NCBI GenBank assembly: GCA_008508345.1
Contig: QNGE01000829.1
Location: 98,219 to 162,218, forward strand
Origin: Paragonimus westermani
Taxonomy: Eukaryota > Platyhelminthes > Trematoda > Plagiorchiida > Troglotrematidae
Length of the DNA stretch: 64,000 bases
Reading direction: 5' to 3'
The notes beneath the pieces are model-generated. The model saw only the letters and a list, made by a program, of their open reading frames with translations. It was not told the origin of the DNA and did no database searches. Shown here one piece after another: positions 33,491 through 46,978 of this stretch; the first letter of the stretch is position 1; every line of letters begins with the position of its first letter. A program made the translations under genes and the position numbers.

Positions 33491-36329
33491 AATAGGTTTA
33501 ACTGGACGATGTTCGAAAGGACTGCAAAGGAGGTGATTCGTCGAGATTGTGTCGTTCGGAGGGTGACGGGTAGTTGCTCCCTAGACTCCTCAGGCATGCA
33601 GAGTGATAGATTGATGATCACATATTCTGTAAAAGCAGTTTGCGGGCGATAGCACATCGTGGCCACATCAACCGGCGGGAATAATACGATTATAGCCAAA
33701 CAGCAGTGTCCAGATTAACTTGACGAAGTTGGTCTAACAGTTGTCAGAGGTATGAACGCTCCAGGGTTGTTGCCCCAAAGGAACAAGGGGATACTGTTAC
33801 CTGTCTGTCTCATATTCTGTAGCCGACTGCTTAGCGCATTACCAAATACGACAGTGCATGTAATCTGAACTAAACTGGGGCTGCAACTATTCACAACTTC
33901 CGGTCCTTATGCGTGCTTCGCCGAAGCTAGTCCTAGGCTAAATGCAGTTCTTCCCTTACCGTCAATGCAGTGAATCTGAATGCATCTAATACCATTCGGC
34001 AGTTTTCATCCAATTGTTTGAAAACTATTAGTTGTGAGCTTTTAGCTGCTGTGGGCCACCATGTTTGATGTCGTTTCATATCTGCCCTCCAAATATTGTG
34101 GTCATTAGTATGGAAGTTTCCGTGTTATTGTTTATTTGGTATCATCGAGGTAACACGAAATATTAGCGTTTCCTAGTGTTCCCTTTTCAACCGTTTTATG
34201 CAAATGACTATTTATTTAGCAACCCGTGATCTTGCTTCCGAACATACATTTGCTGCTTCCGGCGAAAGTCAGAAAAAAAAAACGCCGAACACTAAAGCAA
34301 TTTCTTTCCTGACCAACGCAGATCTGAACATTAGTGAGATATGATAGTTTAAAAAGTCTGAGCGCTTATGTGGATAGGTGGACATGCAACTCAGGTAGGT
34401 GGCATACTCGTCAGCAGCAATCTGTGCGTTGTCCGACTCGAAGGTATGGGTTGGGCGTTGGGAGATTGACCTCACAATCGCTTTCTGTCTGTCGTTGAAC
34501 CACCTGTTCCCACGGAGAGTAAACCAGACGCGGTCGAATACGATTTTTATTACCAGCCCACTAACATTTCGGTCATCATGCGACGCGCGGAGGTTGTGGT
34601 ACTACACAATGACTTCCGCATTCAACTGGGTAAGCTGAGTGTCGACGAACTTGACGTAGGTAATCAACACTTTTATGGCATTCGATGAACAGGTCGGTAG
34701 ACGTTTGCATCAGCACATAAAAGGCCGTTTTTGATAAGTACTCGTTTTTGACACTCTGAACCTCAATGAACCACCTGGTGAACACCATCCGCAAATCAGT
34801 CATGGACACAGATTTGTAATGTAACCATCATTAGTTGGTAGTGGGACTAATTGCTTGAATGCATGTCAGTCTGGAGCGCATATGTGAATTTCGCTCGTAC
34901 ACTGGTATACGCCCAATTTGTTCAGCGTTCAAGCGGGTGAACGATCTGTCACCAGACATAGATTAACGTACCCAAACCAGCACCTACACAGGCGCTCTGC
35001 ACCTACCAGCGGAAGAAAAGGAATCGATAGATTTTCTCAATGGATACGGACTTTGACCGATGGGTAACTTTTCCCTGATAATCATGAGTATGAAAGATAT
35101 TTCGAGACTCAAGCACTATTCGTCAGTTGTATCCCAGTTGCTGGAAATGTGAGTATATGAAAAACTGACGGTGTATTGATTGAGGGGCACAATGCGTATT
35201 ATTGAATTGACTGAAAAATGGATAACAGTGTAGCTAGCGTGAAGTTTCACTAAGACGAACCGTTTTATCCTTCCTTGCATGTCAGTACTGAGTTGGTCAG
35301 CAAATAACGAAGAGCGGAATAGGCAAATGAATGTTAGGTGTATGAGGAAATGGGAAAGACCGCTTGATGACATTTATCCTTGATCAAGTGATCAGTCCGA
35401 ATCGACGGTCAACCAGTGATGCAGTTCTTTGTTCAGGCTTAATGGACAAATGCGTAGTGTGTTTGGCTGGCCACAAGATGGTTTTAAGTTTGTGAACTCG
35501 TATAATATAAAGCTCATCTTATTATTCGTTCCAATGAGGAGTTTAAAGATAGATTGGACAGCAATAATGTTTACATTTATATGGCGTGTTGCTTCTGGAC
35601 ACAATTAATGAGGATTAAAGTCTGACTGCTGTAATCTTCAGGAGTAAAAAACGAGGTGACAAACCGTCCGCCCAGTGACACGAAGTCCCGATCGACAGAC
35701 CGGGCGCCAAGACGGTATACACCACGTCAGCGTCGTACTCACTGATGCGTGAACGTATACAGTGTTAACTGTGTGCCCTTCACGACGTCTTCCTAAATGA
35801 CACGATGAACTCCGATGCCTTCGTTTTTATTCTGCCCAGTTTGCTTGTTTCCACTACTGCCTAGTAAGGCCTTGATTGCTAATGGTTGATTGACGTTCAC
35901 AGACTCCATCTAATTGTGAGTTATGCATTTTTAACGATTATCATTTCATCATACACAATTTCAGTTGAATCTGACTAGACGTTCACCATTTTCTTGGTTC
36001 TGCCAGAATCAAAGGGTCTGCAGCTGCTCTGAAAGATTGCTCATAAATATGGATCTAGCGGATGCTTCAGGGCGCTCAAAACGAATCTCCACAGAACAGG
36101 GAGAATAATGCGAGAGAGGCCGGGAATGAGTAGAATAAATGGTTGGTACAATTCTCTAACAGGCACCTCTCGGAAACTATTGGTGATACGAATCGGATAG
36201 ATGATGTGCATTCAGTAATCGGTTCCTATTATAAATCGCTTGACTTGTTCATTATGAGCTACCGATTAATATATATTCCTGTTCGGCCAACTAGTCTTAG
36301 TTTCCACTCCTGCTTCATCCAGCCATCGT

Positions 36330-36570
36330 GCTGGGATGCAACTGATTGCTGCTAGTCCCTCCTTGATCTTGTTGTTTTGCCCGCACTTTACCTAGCAGAT
36401 CCCTACACCACTCACTTGTGACGGCTTGTCTCATCCGAGTGATGCCTAGACCACCCAAGTTCAGAGTGGATTCGAAGTTGTTTGCCATCTACCCCGGACA
36501 CTGTTCGTTTAAGCCATCGTTTGAACTCTGCCCTCAGCTGTTGCGGCATCGATCACACTGTTGTTTGAAT
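36330..36570 (-). pseudogene. Possible LINE reverse-transcriptase C-terminal relic
   Basis: On the minus strand the frame reads NNFESTLNLGGLGITRMRQA and VTSEWCRDLLGKVRAKQQ. G-G-L-G-I followed by a short R/L-rich stretch is typical of the region after the catalytic domain in several non-LTR retrotransposons (R2 and relatives). This is only about 40 residues with stops on both sides, so the call is tentative. Confidence 0.25.
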
Positions 36571-39500
36571 GGCTACTGCCCTAGGATCCGAGTTGGGGCT
36601 CGCCCTACGTGTCCGGCTGTTCGGAAGACGACGACTGAAGACCTTGTCAGTCTGTGGATCGCCCATGTACCTGCAGCCCGAAGGCTGATTTGTCAGAAAT
36701 GTTGCCCATATACGTCGTACGAACATAACTGCACACTCGGTACTCATCACGTACTTGTTGGTCTACATCCCTCTCATTCTGGAAACTGGGTACAGACGTG
36801 CTAGCTTGGTTTATTTCGTACACTCGGCAGATCTGTCCGTAAGAGCCAACTCATCCCCGTGTCTGTTGGTCTACACACGTTCGCACTACCCGTGTGAGCC
36901 TGTTCACTGTTGAAACCCAGAAAACCGCCTCGGGGCATCTTAGTTAACAGCCAGATACTGCACGGCGATTTCGAGAAGTCTTAAGCAGGGAAAAGTATAG
37001 ATCTTATGACTTTAGCCGCTTTGGGCTCAGAGACATGCAAATTTTGCGCATCCGGACCGGCTTAAATCCAGTAGGTTGCACTGCAAAGAACGAGTAAACG
37101 TCCAACACGTTCAGTTAGTCGCCTGGATCACCTGCTTCATGAGAGCACCTGCGGGCGAGAGTGCGTCTCCCGAAAATCGGCGTTACCGTTTTCATGACAA
37201 AACTAGATCTGGTCCCCAAAACGGCTTCAACACGTGACAGAATGCAGTAGAGTCCACTTTATCAGAGAAGGGGCCTCCAGAAGACAATTAGCTTACTTCG
37301 AACGTTGGAACCTTGAAAGGGTTGTGAGCGTAGGACCGCGCACCGTCAACTGGTTCTGTCCAGCTCGGTATGATATCAGGTACGAATGTAGGTTTGATAA
37401 AGCTGAACGCATGGAATGGTGGTAAATGAGCTACGGTAGCGGTAACATTCGTCGAACGAACCTGGTGGGCCGCGTTATCGAATTAGCTCGATATGACTGA
37501 AGAAAGATATTTTTGACTGACCGGTCTGTAGCACGAGCTCATGCACATTCTGCTTGTTCTATTCCGGTTGACGTGACCGTGAGAAGCTCGTAACCGTATC
37601 AGCAAAAGTACCAAGTGTGATGACGTTATTTGTAATAATTCTTCAGAACGGCCATTGGATGAATCAGGTTAGTGCAATCGATCATGTCGATTCTGATTGG
37701 CTGTCGTTCATAAATTCGGTCGTATTCAGTCTCTTAATCCATACCTTACAACGAACCACATTGAATAGTGCGAAGTGGAGAGGTGCGTGATTGACTACCA
37801 CTAGCGATCGCACAGTGTGGACATTCAAACTTTTCTCCTTAACCTCTGACGGGGACTGGTTCCGGTGGTAGTTTGTACGGTGCACACAAGTGGTTCGAAA
37901 GCGCCTAGGATATTTTCGTTTATCGTATGAAATGATCTGCTGGAAACACCCTCAGTGAACTTAATCAACGATTAAATGAGTGGAGGTAGGGGTTACCCTT
38001 AGCGGCAGTGCAACCAGTAACGGAACATACAGCTATTCCTTTTGTCATTTTCCAAGGTATTGTGGTTACTGGTGCCATACTACAATGTGTATGCTACAGG
38101 AGGAAAGTTGGAGGAAATTAAAAACCCTGCTAAAAAGACCACAGGGTTTTCCAACAAGAGCGTAGTTTACTTCGTTCCACGCGATTCTGGAAAATACGTT
38201 CAAACGTAGGTGAATCAGTAAATCAGTAACAATATACGTGTGTACTTCTACGTCCACGTATGCATCGTACGAACCCATGTAAGTCAGTGTCATTTCTAAC
38301 CCAACTCAAATAATCCGAAAATCACTAGGTTCAATGATAGGTGTGACTTTTCAACCACACACGCTGTCAGAAAAACAGTACCCTGCTACTTGGGCTTATA
38401 TTAGCATTGGAATGTCTCGCCCGAATATGACAGGTCGCTGTTCACTCACCCGAACCATCCTGTCAGACCAACGGCCACATTTCTAATGCAGTTACCTGTG
38501 CACGTTCCCCAACCAACCTGCTGAAATCCCCACGTCCGTATTCAGATGAATTGCCTTTTTAACACGTCATAATCAATAATACAACGTGTCCGACCTTTTG
38601 GCCCGCAAATCAAGGGATAATGTAAACTATGAAAGTGACTGTACTTATTCGATCAAGGTCTCGCACGTCGGCTGACATTGAACACTTGACACTGCGCCAC
38701 ACAGCCAATGTCTGACACTGTCAGTGATTTCGGTTCTGTCAACGACATTAGTCTCAGCGTCACCAACGCATTGCCCAGTTTATTGTTTAGCATGGGCCTC
38801 GGCCAGAAACACTGTCACCTCAACCATATAGGTGTTGTTTCACAGTTATATACGTCTTATCAACAGGAATGACTAATCTGTGTTAAACAGCATTCTGAAC
38901 AAAGAATTAACGCCTAGCACACACCAGCACAGAACCCGCACAAAATCTGTACTGTGAAGTTAGCACTATTTCCTCCTCTCACGTACTACTTAGAGTTAAT
39001 AATATCCATCGTATCAGAGGAAATTTGATTACCACTGTGCACTCAATTTTTATGAAATATGGATCTTCATTTTTGACTATCAAACTTTAATCATTAACAG
39101 GATTTTATAACGTGGATTACTGAATGCACATAACAAGAAATTTGTTCTTCTACCACTAGTGGATTGGATGTAGGCATCTGATATTCGTATATGCCATTCT
39201 CTCAAACTCCTAAACACACTAGTCAACCGCTGATGTGTTGTTGCTGACGCCGGTGATGATGGTATCGATGGTGATGCAGGTAGGTAGGACTAAGTGAGAA
39301 AGGAGAACCGCCTGTAACAATCGAACTACAGATTACACATTAGTAACACTGATCGATAGTGTTATCATAAGAAGAACTGTTGTGTCTAAACGTCTGATTT
39401 TGTCCGCATCCCAAACACGAATTGCAGGGTTCTCACTGAGGTCCACACCCGTGCGTGTATGCACTGTTGGCCGAGGACCCATAGCTTAATGGAAAGGATG

Positions 39501-40124
39501 ATCCAAGCGAAGGTAATATTAGGTTAATTAACACAAAAAACTATTCATCACCAACTGAGCAATATGAGATGTCGATTGGTTGAAAAACAATCCGATAGAA
39601 AGCGGTGTTCAGTCAGCCACAAAACAAACTGCCGTTCAGTCAGACAGTACTCTTGCCACCAATCCATCACGGGTTAACAGATTGACAGTTTCTACTGAGG
39701 GCACGAGCTGGAGACAGATCATATTCACGTGGAGATTACAATGAACGGTTGACACATGTGAGCGCTCAGCAGAAGTACACAAGTAATTTTTAACTGAAGG
39801 GGTTCCTAATGGATTCGCCTTTGTTCTGATCTCTTTCGAATGAGTGGGAGAGTCGGGTCATCAGCTGTCAACCAAAATGGAGTAGTTGAGTAGTTCACCT
39901 GAGCCTTGAGTGCGATTAATTGGTAAAGAAATCCATTTTTTTAAAATGTTGTACCTACATATATTATATGGACCAGAATTGGGTGAGGATCGGTAGTGAT
40001 TCCCTTGATTTGGCATCAAGTTGGATTATTTTAAAGTAGGCATTCAGATATAGTCGCAAATATTCATTATCATAATCTCTGTTTGTAAAGCTTAGGTTGT
40101 ATACCGAAGTGAACATGAACTAAC

Positions 40125-40952
40125 CGAACTTGTCAGCGGTGGGAGTGGGCGTGCATGGTCAGGTTGATCACTCGGCAGATCCACTGCTGTGGCACCACCT
40201 CCTACAGCCAATTCAGGATCATTACTCTTGGGCGTCTGGCTTGAACCCGCGGGATCGTCGATAGATTTCCTCGGACTCGTATTACCCGTATTGTGCAAGC
40301 GGGTGGTAAGTGAAGGCAGACTGCCGGGCGTGCAGACGCACCCACCCGACAATTTGTCACCTAACACACTCGGTCGACTTGAGTGTACTGGTTGTCGTCG
40401 AGTGATCCCCCGAGGTCGTGTTAGCAGCGGAGGCTGGTCTCGAGGGGCTAGAGGACGAATCACACCTCCAACTGGCTTCCACTTAGCCCGCTGTACAGCG
40501 TATCGCGTTCGTGTCAGCCTTTTGGTAGTGGACTGGATGGAACCAACCGAAGCTGCCTTCAGAACTGGATCAAGACTTGGCGGTTGCTCCGGTGTGTGGG
40601 TAGGGGTGGTTGTCGGCAGTGGAGTCGGAATACACCGCGGTCGGATGGTCGTGACAGGTGGAGATTTCCAGCGGTCCAAGTCAGTTAGAGTAGTAGCAAT
40701 TTTGATAGCCGATAAGCTTGTCGGAGCGTCGTGATTTACTGAATGGCAGTCTCGCGTTGCCAACTGATTTGAGGTTGGCAGGTACTGTGGGAGACCACTG
40801 TCGCAATGTCCCTCTTCACCTGTGGTAGTAGACCACTGGGAAGTTTGGAAGTTCTGTCCGGTTGGGCATGGTTGCAAATTGGAAGTTGGTTCTGTTTTTT
40901 TCTCCACATCGTGGGGGGATACTTCGGTCAATTCCGCCTGTAAGTCAGCAAT
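40125..40952 (-). CDS. Large minus-strand gene, exon 5 (Pro/Thr-rich)
   Basis: A long pyrimidine tract (CTCTTCTTCTCTGCCTGCTT) leads to an acceptor ending at 40,953; a second AG 15 bases on keeps the same frame (NAGNAG-like choice). The proposed donor is TCG|GTTAGT at 40,124; reading through instead ends at TAA at 40,092. The exon is 828 nt, exactly 276 codons in phase 0-0. After a short helical start (IADLQAELTEVSPHDVEKKT) the product is disordered and rich in Pro, Thr and Ser (PTPLPTTTPTHTPEQPPSLD), with basic patches (KRLTRTRYAVQRAKWKP). The long uninterrupted frame and biased composition make coding status firm; function is unknown. Confidence 0.65.
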
Positions 40953-42867
40953 CTTCAAGCAGGCAGAGAAGAAGAGATGTCATAAAGCGTTGCATTTAAT
41001 TGAACAGATTGCCGTTGCAGTCCCCAGTAATCAGCAAGAATAAAGTTACAGCAACATACGGAACACAAAAGGGAAAGTGAACATGCAACTCCAATGTGAA
41101 ATGAGACTAACACATGAAACTCACGGCTTTTAAACATTCTTGGGCTAGTGAGTCATTCTTAAATGGAAATACAGTTGTACCGGTAGCATGTTTTCATGGC
41201 ATGATTTTAAGGCTGCACAAAAGAGAAGAATCAAGTACACTACTTACAGTCATATTGCGAATAAACTTCCGGTTTTAGCTTTTAACCCTCAAACTGATGA
41301 TTGTTTCGTGGCAGACTATGTCGAATTTTAGCTGTATAATACTAAGTTCCCTAAACTGACAAAGTCTGTCGTGTCAACCGAACACGACCGCTCCACCGTG
41401 TGAACGGTAATCGGTGTCTACCCGATAATGGTGAAGGTACAATATAGTTCCAGACTATATGACATGATATGATTAGTCAGCAATGCTTACTGTGAAGTTG
41501 TCCTTGTGGTTGATATGGTAGTTCTACAAGCACAATAGGTGAAACGCAGAATCCCCTCCGGATTAAACTATGCACAACTGAAGAACTTCTATTAAGACGC
41601 AAACTAATTTAATTTGCCTCACGAATTGGTTACTAATGAGGCTGAAGCAGAAGCTCGATAACAACACTATCCCAGGGGTAGGAATAGATGGCAAAGCCTC
41701 AATGTCCATCAGTACTGTTTCGTTCTGTGTTCACTTATTTTCTTGTTCTCGCAGAGCAGGTTACATCTGTTGCAAAAGATGGCGTCTGTCAAAGAAAGTA
41801 CGAGGAAATCATCCAGCTTGAATGAGAAACAGGATTAAATGAGAGATCTCCAACACAGTTTTGATCCACTAGTGGACTTTGGTCAGGGGATGAACGTGAA
41901 TGTTGCAGTTAAACCGATTTGCCGTATCACAGGTATGGGCAGCAGAGGTGACGGCTGTATGGCTAGGAAACTCTAATCTGTGCACGCAGAGGTATTACGA
42001 TGAAGCACTCGAGTCGTCGTGACTGACCTTAATATTGGAGACCAACCGTTATTCATCAGACAGCTAAGGATTCAAGCTCTTCCTTTTTATTGTTTGTTGA
42101 GGTTCTTACATCTCCTGTAAGAGCGCTAATCATCCCTCTGAGGACTTCGTTCTGGTTCTGTAAGCTCACCAGCGTTTGTGGGTCTCAATCCACTGATAAA
42201 CAGTTCACTCTAGACATCAGTTTACAAAGTTCCTCTATCTGCAGGCGAGAATATCGGTGACAGGTTTTCCTGATCCAGGTGAGCGACTCAGAGTAAAACT
42301 ACGTTCTTGCAATCCCAATATCTAACTGGCTAGTTTATATCAGGTGTTTCGCAGTCCTGATTCACACTAGAGGCTTGTGGTCCGTGTGAAACTGATGGCT
42401 TAAAAAGTAAGGCCTCCACTTGTCCAACATCCAAACGATCGCCAGTGGTTGAATTCTTCCGTTCCAATGACGCCAATACTCAACTGACTAAGTTGATCTT
42501 GTTTTGATGTTACCCTAGTGCTACGATCATTGCTATCCGCCAGTACCTGTTTGCTAATTTCTTGTCACACTCGTATCAACGCCTTTTGGGTCTCAGTCTA
42601 GAATGATACGTTTTTCCGCCCACATTAATTGGGGTTTCCTCATAGTGTGTAAAGCAGATTTCCTGTTGTTTTTGTCGTACAAAATGTAGTCGTTGCGGAG
42701 ACGTCCTCTTCCGGCTGCCTCATTGCCCTTCGTATGCCCCCCAGTGTTTTATTAACGGAATCGATATTGGTGACTAACAGGGTCACTTACGTGTCTCTCA
42801 ACTCTTGCGACACTGAGCTAAGTCGTCAAAGTTCATCGGTCCGGTGAGGTGGTAAACACGGACTTAC
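40953..42867 (-). other. Proposed intron 4 of the large minus-strand gene
   Basis: About 1.9 kb between exon 4 (donor GTAAGT at 42,867) and exon 5. No repeat or nested gene recognised. Confidence 0.4.
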
Positions 42868-43032
42868 TACTGAGTAGCCATCGGGAAAGCTTCGATAAGC
42901 TGTAACCCCAGCAACTACCGTGTGGGATGGTGATCTAGCTGGAGTAGTGCTCCGTACAACAGTCTTCGCAGAATAGCAGCAAACACTGAGAGCTGCATCT
43001 CCTACTAAGGTCTTACACCGATGGATCTCGTC
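42868..43032 (-). CDS. Large minus-strand gene, exon 4
   Basis: Clear splice borders: acceptor CCGATTCTCTCACAG ending at 43,033 and donor GTAAGT starting at 42,867. The exon is 165 nt, 55 codons, phase 0-0. It reads DEIHRCKTLVGDAALSVCCY and AGVTAYRSFPDGYSV; the first part looks helical with three cysteines. No family recognised. With the best splice signals of the series, it anchors the gene model. Being a multiple of three, it could be skipped without changing frame. Confidence 0.6.
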
Positions 43033-43345
43033 CTGTGAGAGAATCGGGTTGTTGATTGGCTGGCACAAGAGGAACATTTTTTAACAACCGCAATGTCTGC
43101 TAACGGACACCCGAACAAGTTTATCTTCAATCATAGCAACAAAATGACGGGATGACCTAGAGTCCACACAGCAAATGAAAAAGAGGTGTTCATAAAACTA
43201 CACTTCAGGTGAGATTACTTATCCACTATAATGTGTTATCAGGTCCCGTTGGCTATGAATCGCACATAGCCTATGGCTGAATTGTGCTCCTTATCAATTC
43301 AAGGAATTCCTTATCGAAACGTGATGCACTAAACTATTGTTTCCT

Positions 43346-43651
43346 ATGTCATTTATCAGTTCACTTGCAGTTGCAATGGTACTTATTTCGGCGGAACGGA
43401 TTGGTGCGTATGGCCGAACATTTCACAAAATGATTGATCCACTCTCCCGAGCGAACGGACAGCCAAAGGAGCAGCCGAACTTGAAACCCAGCGTCATCAG
43501 TTGCGAAGCACATCCTAGCAGCCGAGTTAACCGGCCGAGTTTGGATTCTGGCTTTTGTGTACCGGACCCCAAAAGTGGTTTGTGCGTGGACAGCCAGCTT
43601 TTTGAGAGTGCGTGCGCACAGAGAAGCTGGAACCGTCCAGCAAGCCAATAG
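43346..43651 (+). CDS. Possible small secreted protein nested in intron 3
   Basis: Single-exon plus-strand frame of 101 residues from ATG at 43,346. It begins with a hydrophobic stretch suitable for a signal peptide (MSFISSLAVAMVLISAE) and has five cysteines, four in the second half (SGFCVPDPKSGLCVDSQLFE, SACAQ), as in small disulfide-bonded secreted proteins. An alternative view is an internal exon after the acceptor-like TTCACTTGCAG at about 43,373. I recognise no family and see no promoter. The antisense frame is also open (43,361-43,714), which lowers confidence. Confidence 0.35.
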   Translation: MSFISSLAVAMVLISAERIGAYGRTFHKMIDPLSRANGQPKEQPNLKPSVISCEAHPSSRVNRPSLDSGFCVPDPKSGLCVDSQLFESACAQRSWNRPASQ

Positions 43652-44947
43652 CCGTAACTGTGAGAAGAGTGAACTGAAGCGTTTTCCTGACTGGAGAAGA
43701 TTGAGTTGAAACATGCTAATACTGACTAATTTTTGATCGATCGGGGCGAATCAACCGAAAACGCCGATCAACTGCTGTCTGAATGCTGTCTGCTCCAAAC
43801 AGCTGAGTTGCCCGATGCAAGGTCGTGGAACAGGGCAGCGGCGAACTGTCTAATTAATACGCGGGAACACTTGTTGCTGCTGTGTAAAAGTGGTACTGTT
43901 TTCCCATAGATTGAGAATGCTTAATGGCACTCAGGTTGTTGCTGGTCTGGTCTTCACGATTCGGTAGCTCAGCTTGGTGCCTCAAAGGACACAAAGAAGC
44001 GACAGCAGCATAATCAGTAAATGATTATCACTGTGCTTATGTGTTGTTGATAATCATGGTGTTGGCAGACAAAGGTTCGCTGTCAGTCGGGTGAGTGAAA
44101 ATGAGACTCGCACAGCGCAGCTTGTGTGTGTCAACTTGGCCACTCGTTAATCCATGATGGTCAAAAGTGTTGGTCCACGTGACTATTGGCGTTGCCAAAA
44201 GAATGCATACGTGAACAACACAGTTGAGGTCTAAAGTGAGTGAATAAATGACTTCAGTTCTGCATAATTAATTTCACATGAGACCATACGACTGCACTAC
44301 TAACCGCCATCCTGCCTTTTGATTTCCGTACGGTGTAATATATGGCGGAAAGGACTAGGCAGCTGCAGCGTACTATATGATATGTCTACATGTACACCAT
44401 GCTTCAAAAAGTAACCCTTGCTGGTTGAGTTCAGCCATTTACGCTCTCCTCAAGATCCTATCAACGATGCAAGTTTGAGGACACAACTCAGTTGACTGTA
44501 TTATTTCTGTGAGGATGAGACTCGATCGCACACCGTCTTTATGTGTTCTGTGAGGGACAAACTGAGCAACAATTTTGGTCAAGCCGAACCCTGGAACTGA
44601 AATCAAATATTCTTCGGAAAGCGAGTTTAATTATATAAAAAGACCTCTATTTGATCATAGGGAGCTATTTAGTGTTAAAATATGACAGGTGAGCTCAAGA
44701 AGAATGTAGCCAATAGTACTCAGGAGTAAAGAACCGGGGGTCCAGTCAAAATTACTGTCCAACACAGATCCAAGTGTACTTAGGCTTCTTCAGTTCTGTT
44801 CAATGTGTGCCATGACAGCTAATTAAATGTGACCCCACTACTCAGCAAACCACACTGCTCCGCCGGTGGTCTGAAAAATACCATATGAACTAGCTAGTGG
44901 ATTGGAGTAACCATACAACGAATACATATATTGCTTCAATTACTAAC
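43652..44947. other. Rest of proposed intron 3
   Basis: No other gene or repeat recognised here. Confidence 0.4.
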
Positions 44948-45460
44948 CCTTTGCGCTTGCCGCAAGACGTTCGTTATCACCCGACTAAGCTCGAATCGTA
45001 CAGCAGCGCGAAGCTCCAACCACCGGTTCAGATCACCTTCGTCACGCACGCCGCTCCGTCTGACAATGATCGGGTCTGAATGTGAAGCACCCATCGCTGA
45101 GGTATCAGATTTTGTTAAGACCGTGATAGCTGACTTTTCAGTTTCACCAGCTTCTCCTATCCTTTGGTCACTGATTGCTTTCGATTGATCGAGTGCTTCA
45201 CAAATGCTAGAGTCCTCGTGGTCGAATAGATCCAGCGTTGTGGAAATCGACATAATCGGAGAGTGACTACAATCGGAACTTTTACTCTTCACAACCACAG
45301 CGTCAGACCATGTGGACAGTTGAGAACCAGATTTCGTAGGAGGATCATCCACGTGCGATCGCGTTTGTTGTGGGCTAGAGGATGCGGACAATGTTTTGGC
45401 TACAGTATGTGTATGTGCATTCGGATGCGTGGCTATAACCATAGGAGGGCTTTGAGATGC
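44948..45460 (-). CDS. Large minus-strand gene, exon 3 (Ser/Thr-rich)
   Basis: Acceptor CTTTCGTTTCAATCAG ends at 45,461; donor AGG|GTTAGT starts at 44,947. The exon is 513 nt, 171 codons, phase 0-0. The first three quarters are disordered and rich in Ser, Thr and His (THPNAHTHTVAKTLSASSSP, TEKSAITVLTKSDTSAMGAS); the end forms a likely helix (LNRWLELRAAVRFELSRVIT). If the donor is not used the frame stops at 44,936. The GTTAGT donor is the same unusual type as in exon 5. Confidence 0.6.
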
Positions 45461-46978
45461 CTGATTGAAACGAAAGTGAGTAGGTTATTTAAACAAGTAG
45501 CGTAATGACAAGTATGTAAGCTGATGTTTAGTAGACACAATTTGGAATATGAAGCTCCATCGCTATTAGTGTAATATAATATTACTATTATATTCGATTC
45601 AGTGTAGCAAGAGAAGCAGCTGTGTTAGACAATTCGCGGTACATTCATTTGTATGTATAAAGAGAGACTCAACGTGTGATACACTCTAACAAAATAGTAA
45701 TTTTCAGATATGGTGCTCAAAACACAGCAACTTTCCTCACCAGTAATTCATCGACATTCGATACTGATGCTTTACATACACAACCATATGACATAATACG
45801 TACACAGAATAACAGTGAATAAATAGATCCATGAAATACGTACCTAATAAAACGAGGGATAGAAGGTTCCGTGTAGTGATCAAGCAGAACTGTTTGAAAG
45901 CAAATGGATATCAAACAAGCCGAGGCAAATCTACCCATTTGACATTAGGTAACAACTTCGAAATCCACAGTACGTATCTGTGAAACTATGAGCTACTTAT
46001 GTATACAAGGTACCATTTCTGAAATGCAAATGAATTAACCATTCCCGAAATAAAAATAACGACAGCATCATCATCGAACATTCATCCAGGTGAAGAGTGG
46101 AAACAATAAACATGAAGTTGATTACCGCTCTTTTTGGAGACAGTTTACACAATATTGCCCTCCACTACTTACTTTCTGATAGCCATCGGTTACCGCTGGA
46201 TCACACTATTTTTTCACTTGTGTGTTTAGTGTGGAGTTTAATAATATCCAGTCATATGGGGTATATGGATTTCATGAGAATTATACGCAGATATGCTAAT
46301 GAGGAGCTGGCCAAGACATCGTTCAAAAGATAGACTGAAAACTCACTTCGTAACAAATGAAAGACGGAAGTGACACGTCTTCGGTATACTTCAAGAGGGG
46401 CGTGCGACGTTACCGAATCACCGAATTTACTGTTTTCATTAACTAAAATAAACCAATAGGTGTTATGCTGGCCCGATAGGAAGTCTTTTGAGAACCGAAA
46501 CGGAAGCCAATGGAGAAGGTGGCCGATTCCTACAGGATTTATCTGTAACAAAAATTTTGGCAACCGTCCCCATCAAACGGTATTAAAGTTTCGGCTCGAT
46601 AAAACAATGAGGTCGGGATGCGTGTAGAGAAGAAATGCTGCGATTCACTATGGCATGACAACTGCACGCAACAGCGATTGTTGTGACATCGTTGACACTA
46701 GACCAGTGCGGCTAGCCTAATTTGAAAGATGTACTTGTTGCTGTGAAGTATCGAGTAGCTCATTCTCGTTTAGATGGTCGAGCGACCGGTATGAAGAGAG
46801 GAGTGGCGACATCTGTCAAAATCAACGGGGACTGGGGTGTCTGGTGTCAAATAAATTACACTAAACGTTAAGTTTTTGGTTGGCAACATGACAAGCAACT
46901 TTTTATCAGGAGGTGTAGGAAATAGTAAAAACTACATGTGATACATTTTATAGCCTAATCCAGCCGAGTTAGACGTAC
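45461..46978 (-). other. Proposed intron 2 of the large minus-strand gene
   Basis: About 1.5 kb. Open frames on both strands at 46,097-46,563 have no splice support or domain. Confidence 0.4.

Larger units (their letters stand above)
32099..40124 (-). other. Proposed intron 5 of the large minus-strand gene
   Basis: About 8 kb without host exons I can support. It holds SINE copy 3 (33.30-33.49 kb) and a possible LINE relic (36.3-36.6 kb). The rest, including 33.5-36.3 and 36.9-40.1 kb, shows only short frames. Confidence 0.35.

Noticed and set aside
35090..35140. Another hammerhead (CTGACGA...GAAA on the minus strand)
   Set aside because: The bases between CTGACGA and GAAA do not form a stem II and there is no SINE context.
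46252..46563. 103-residue minus-strand exon between exons 2 and 3
   Set aside because: Rich in residues typical of chance frames, no acceptor or donor in the matching phase, and overlapping an open frame on the other strand.
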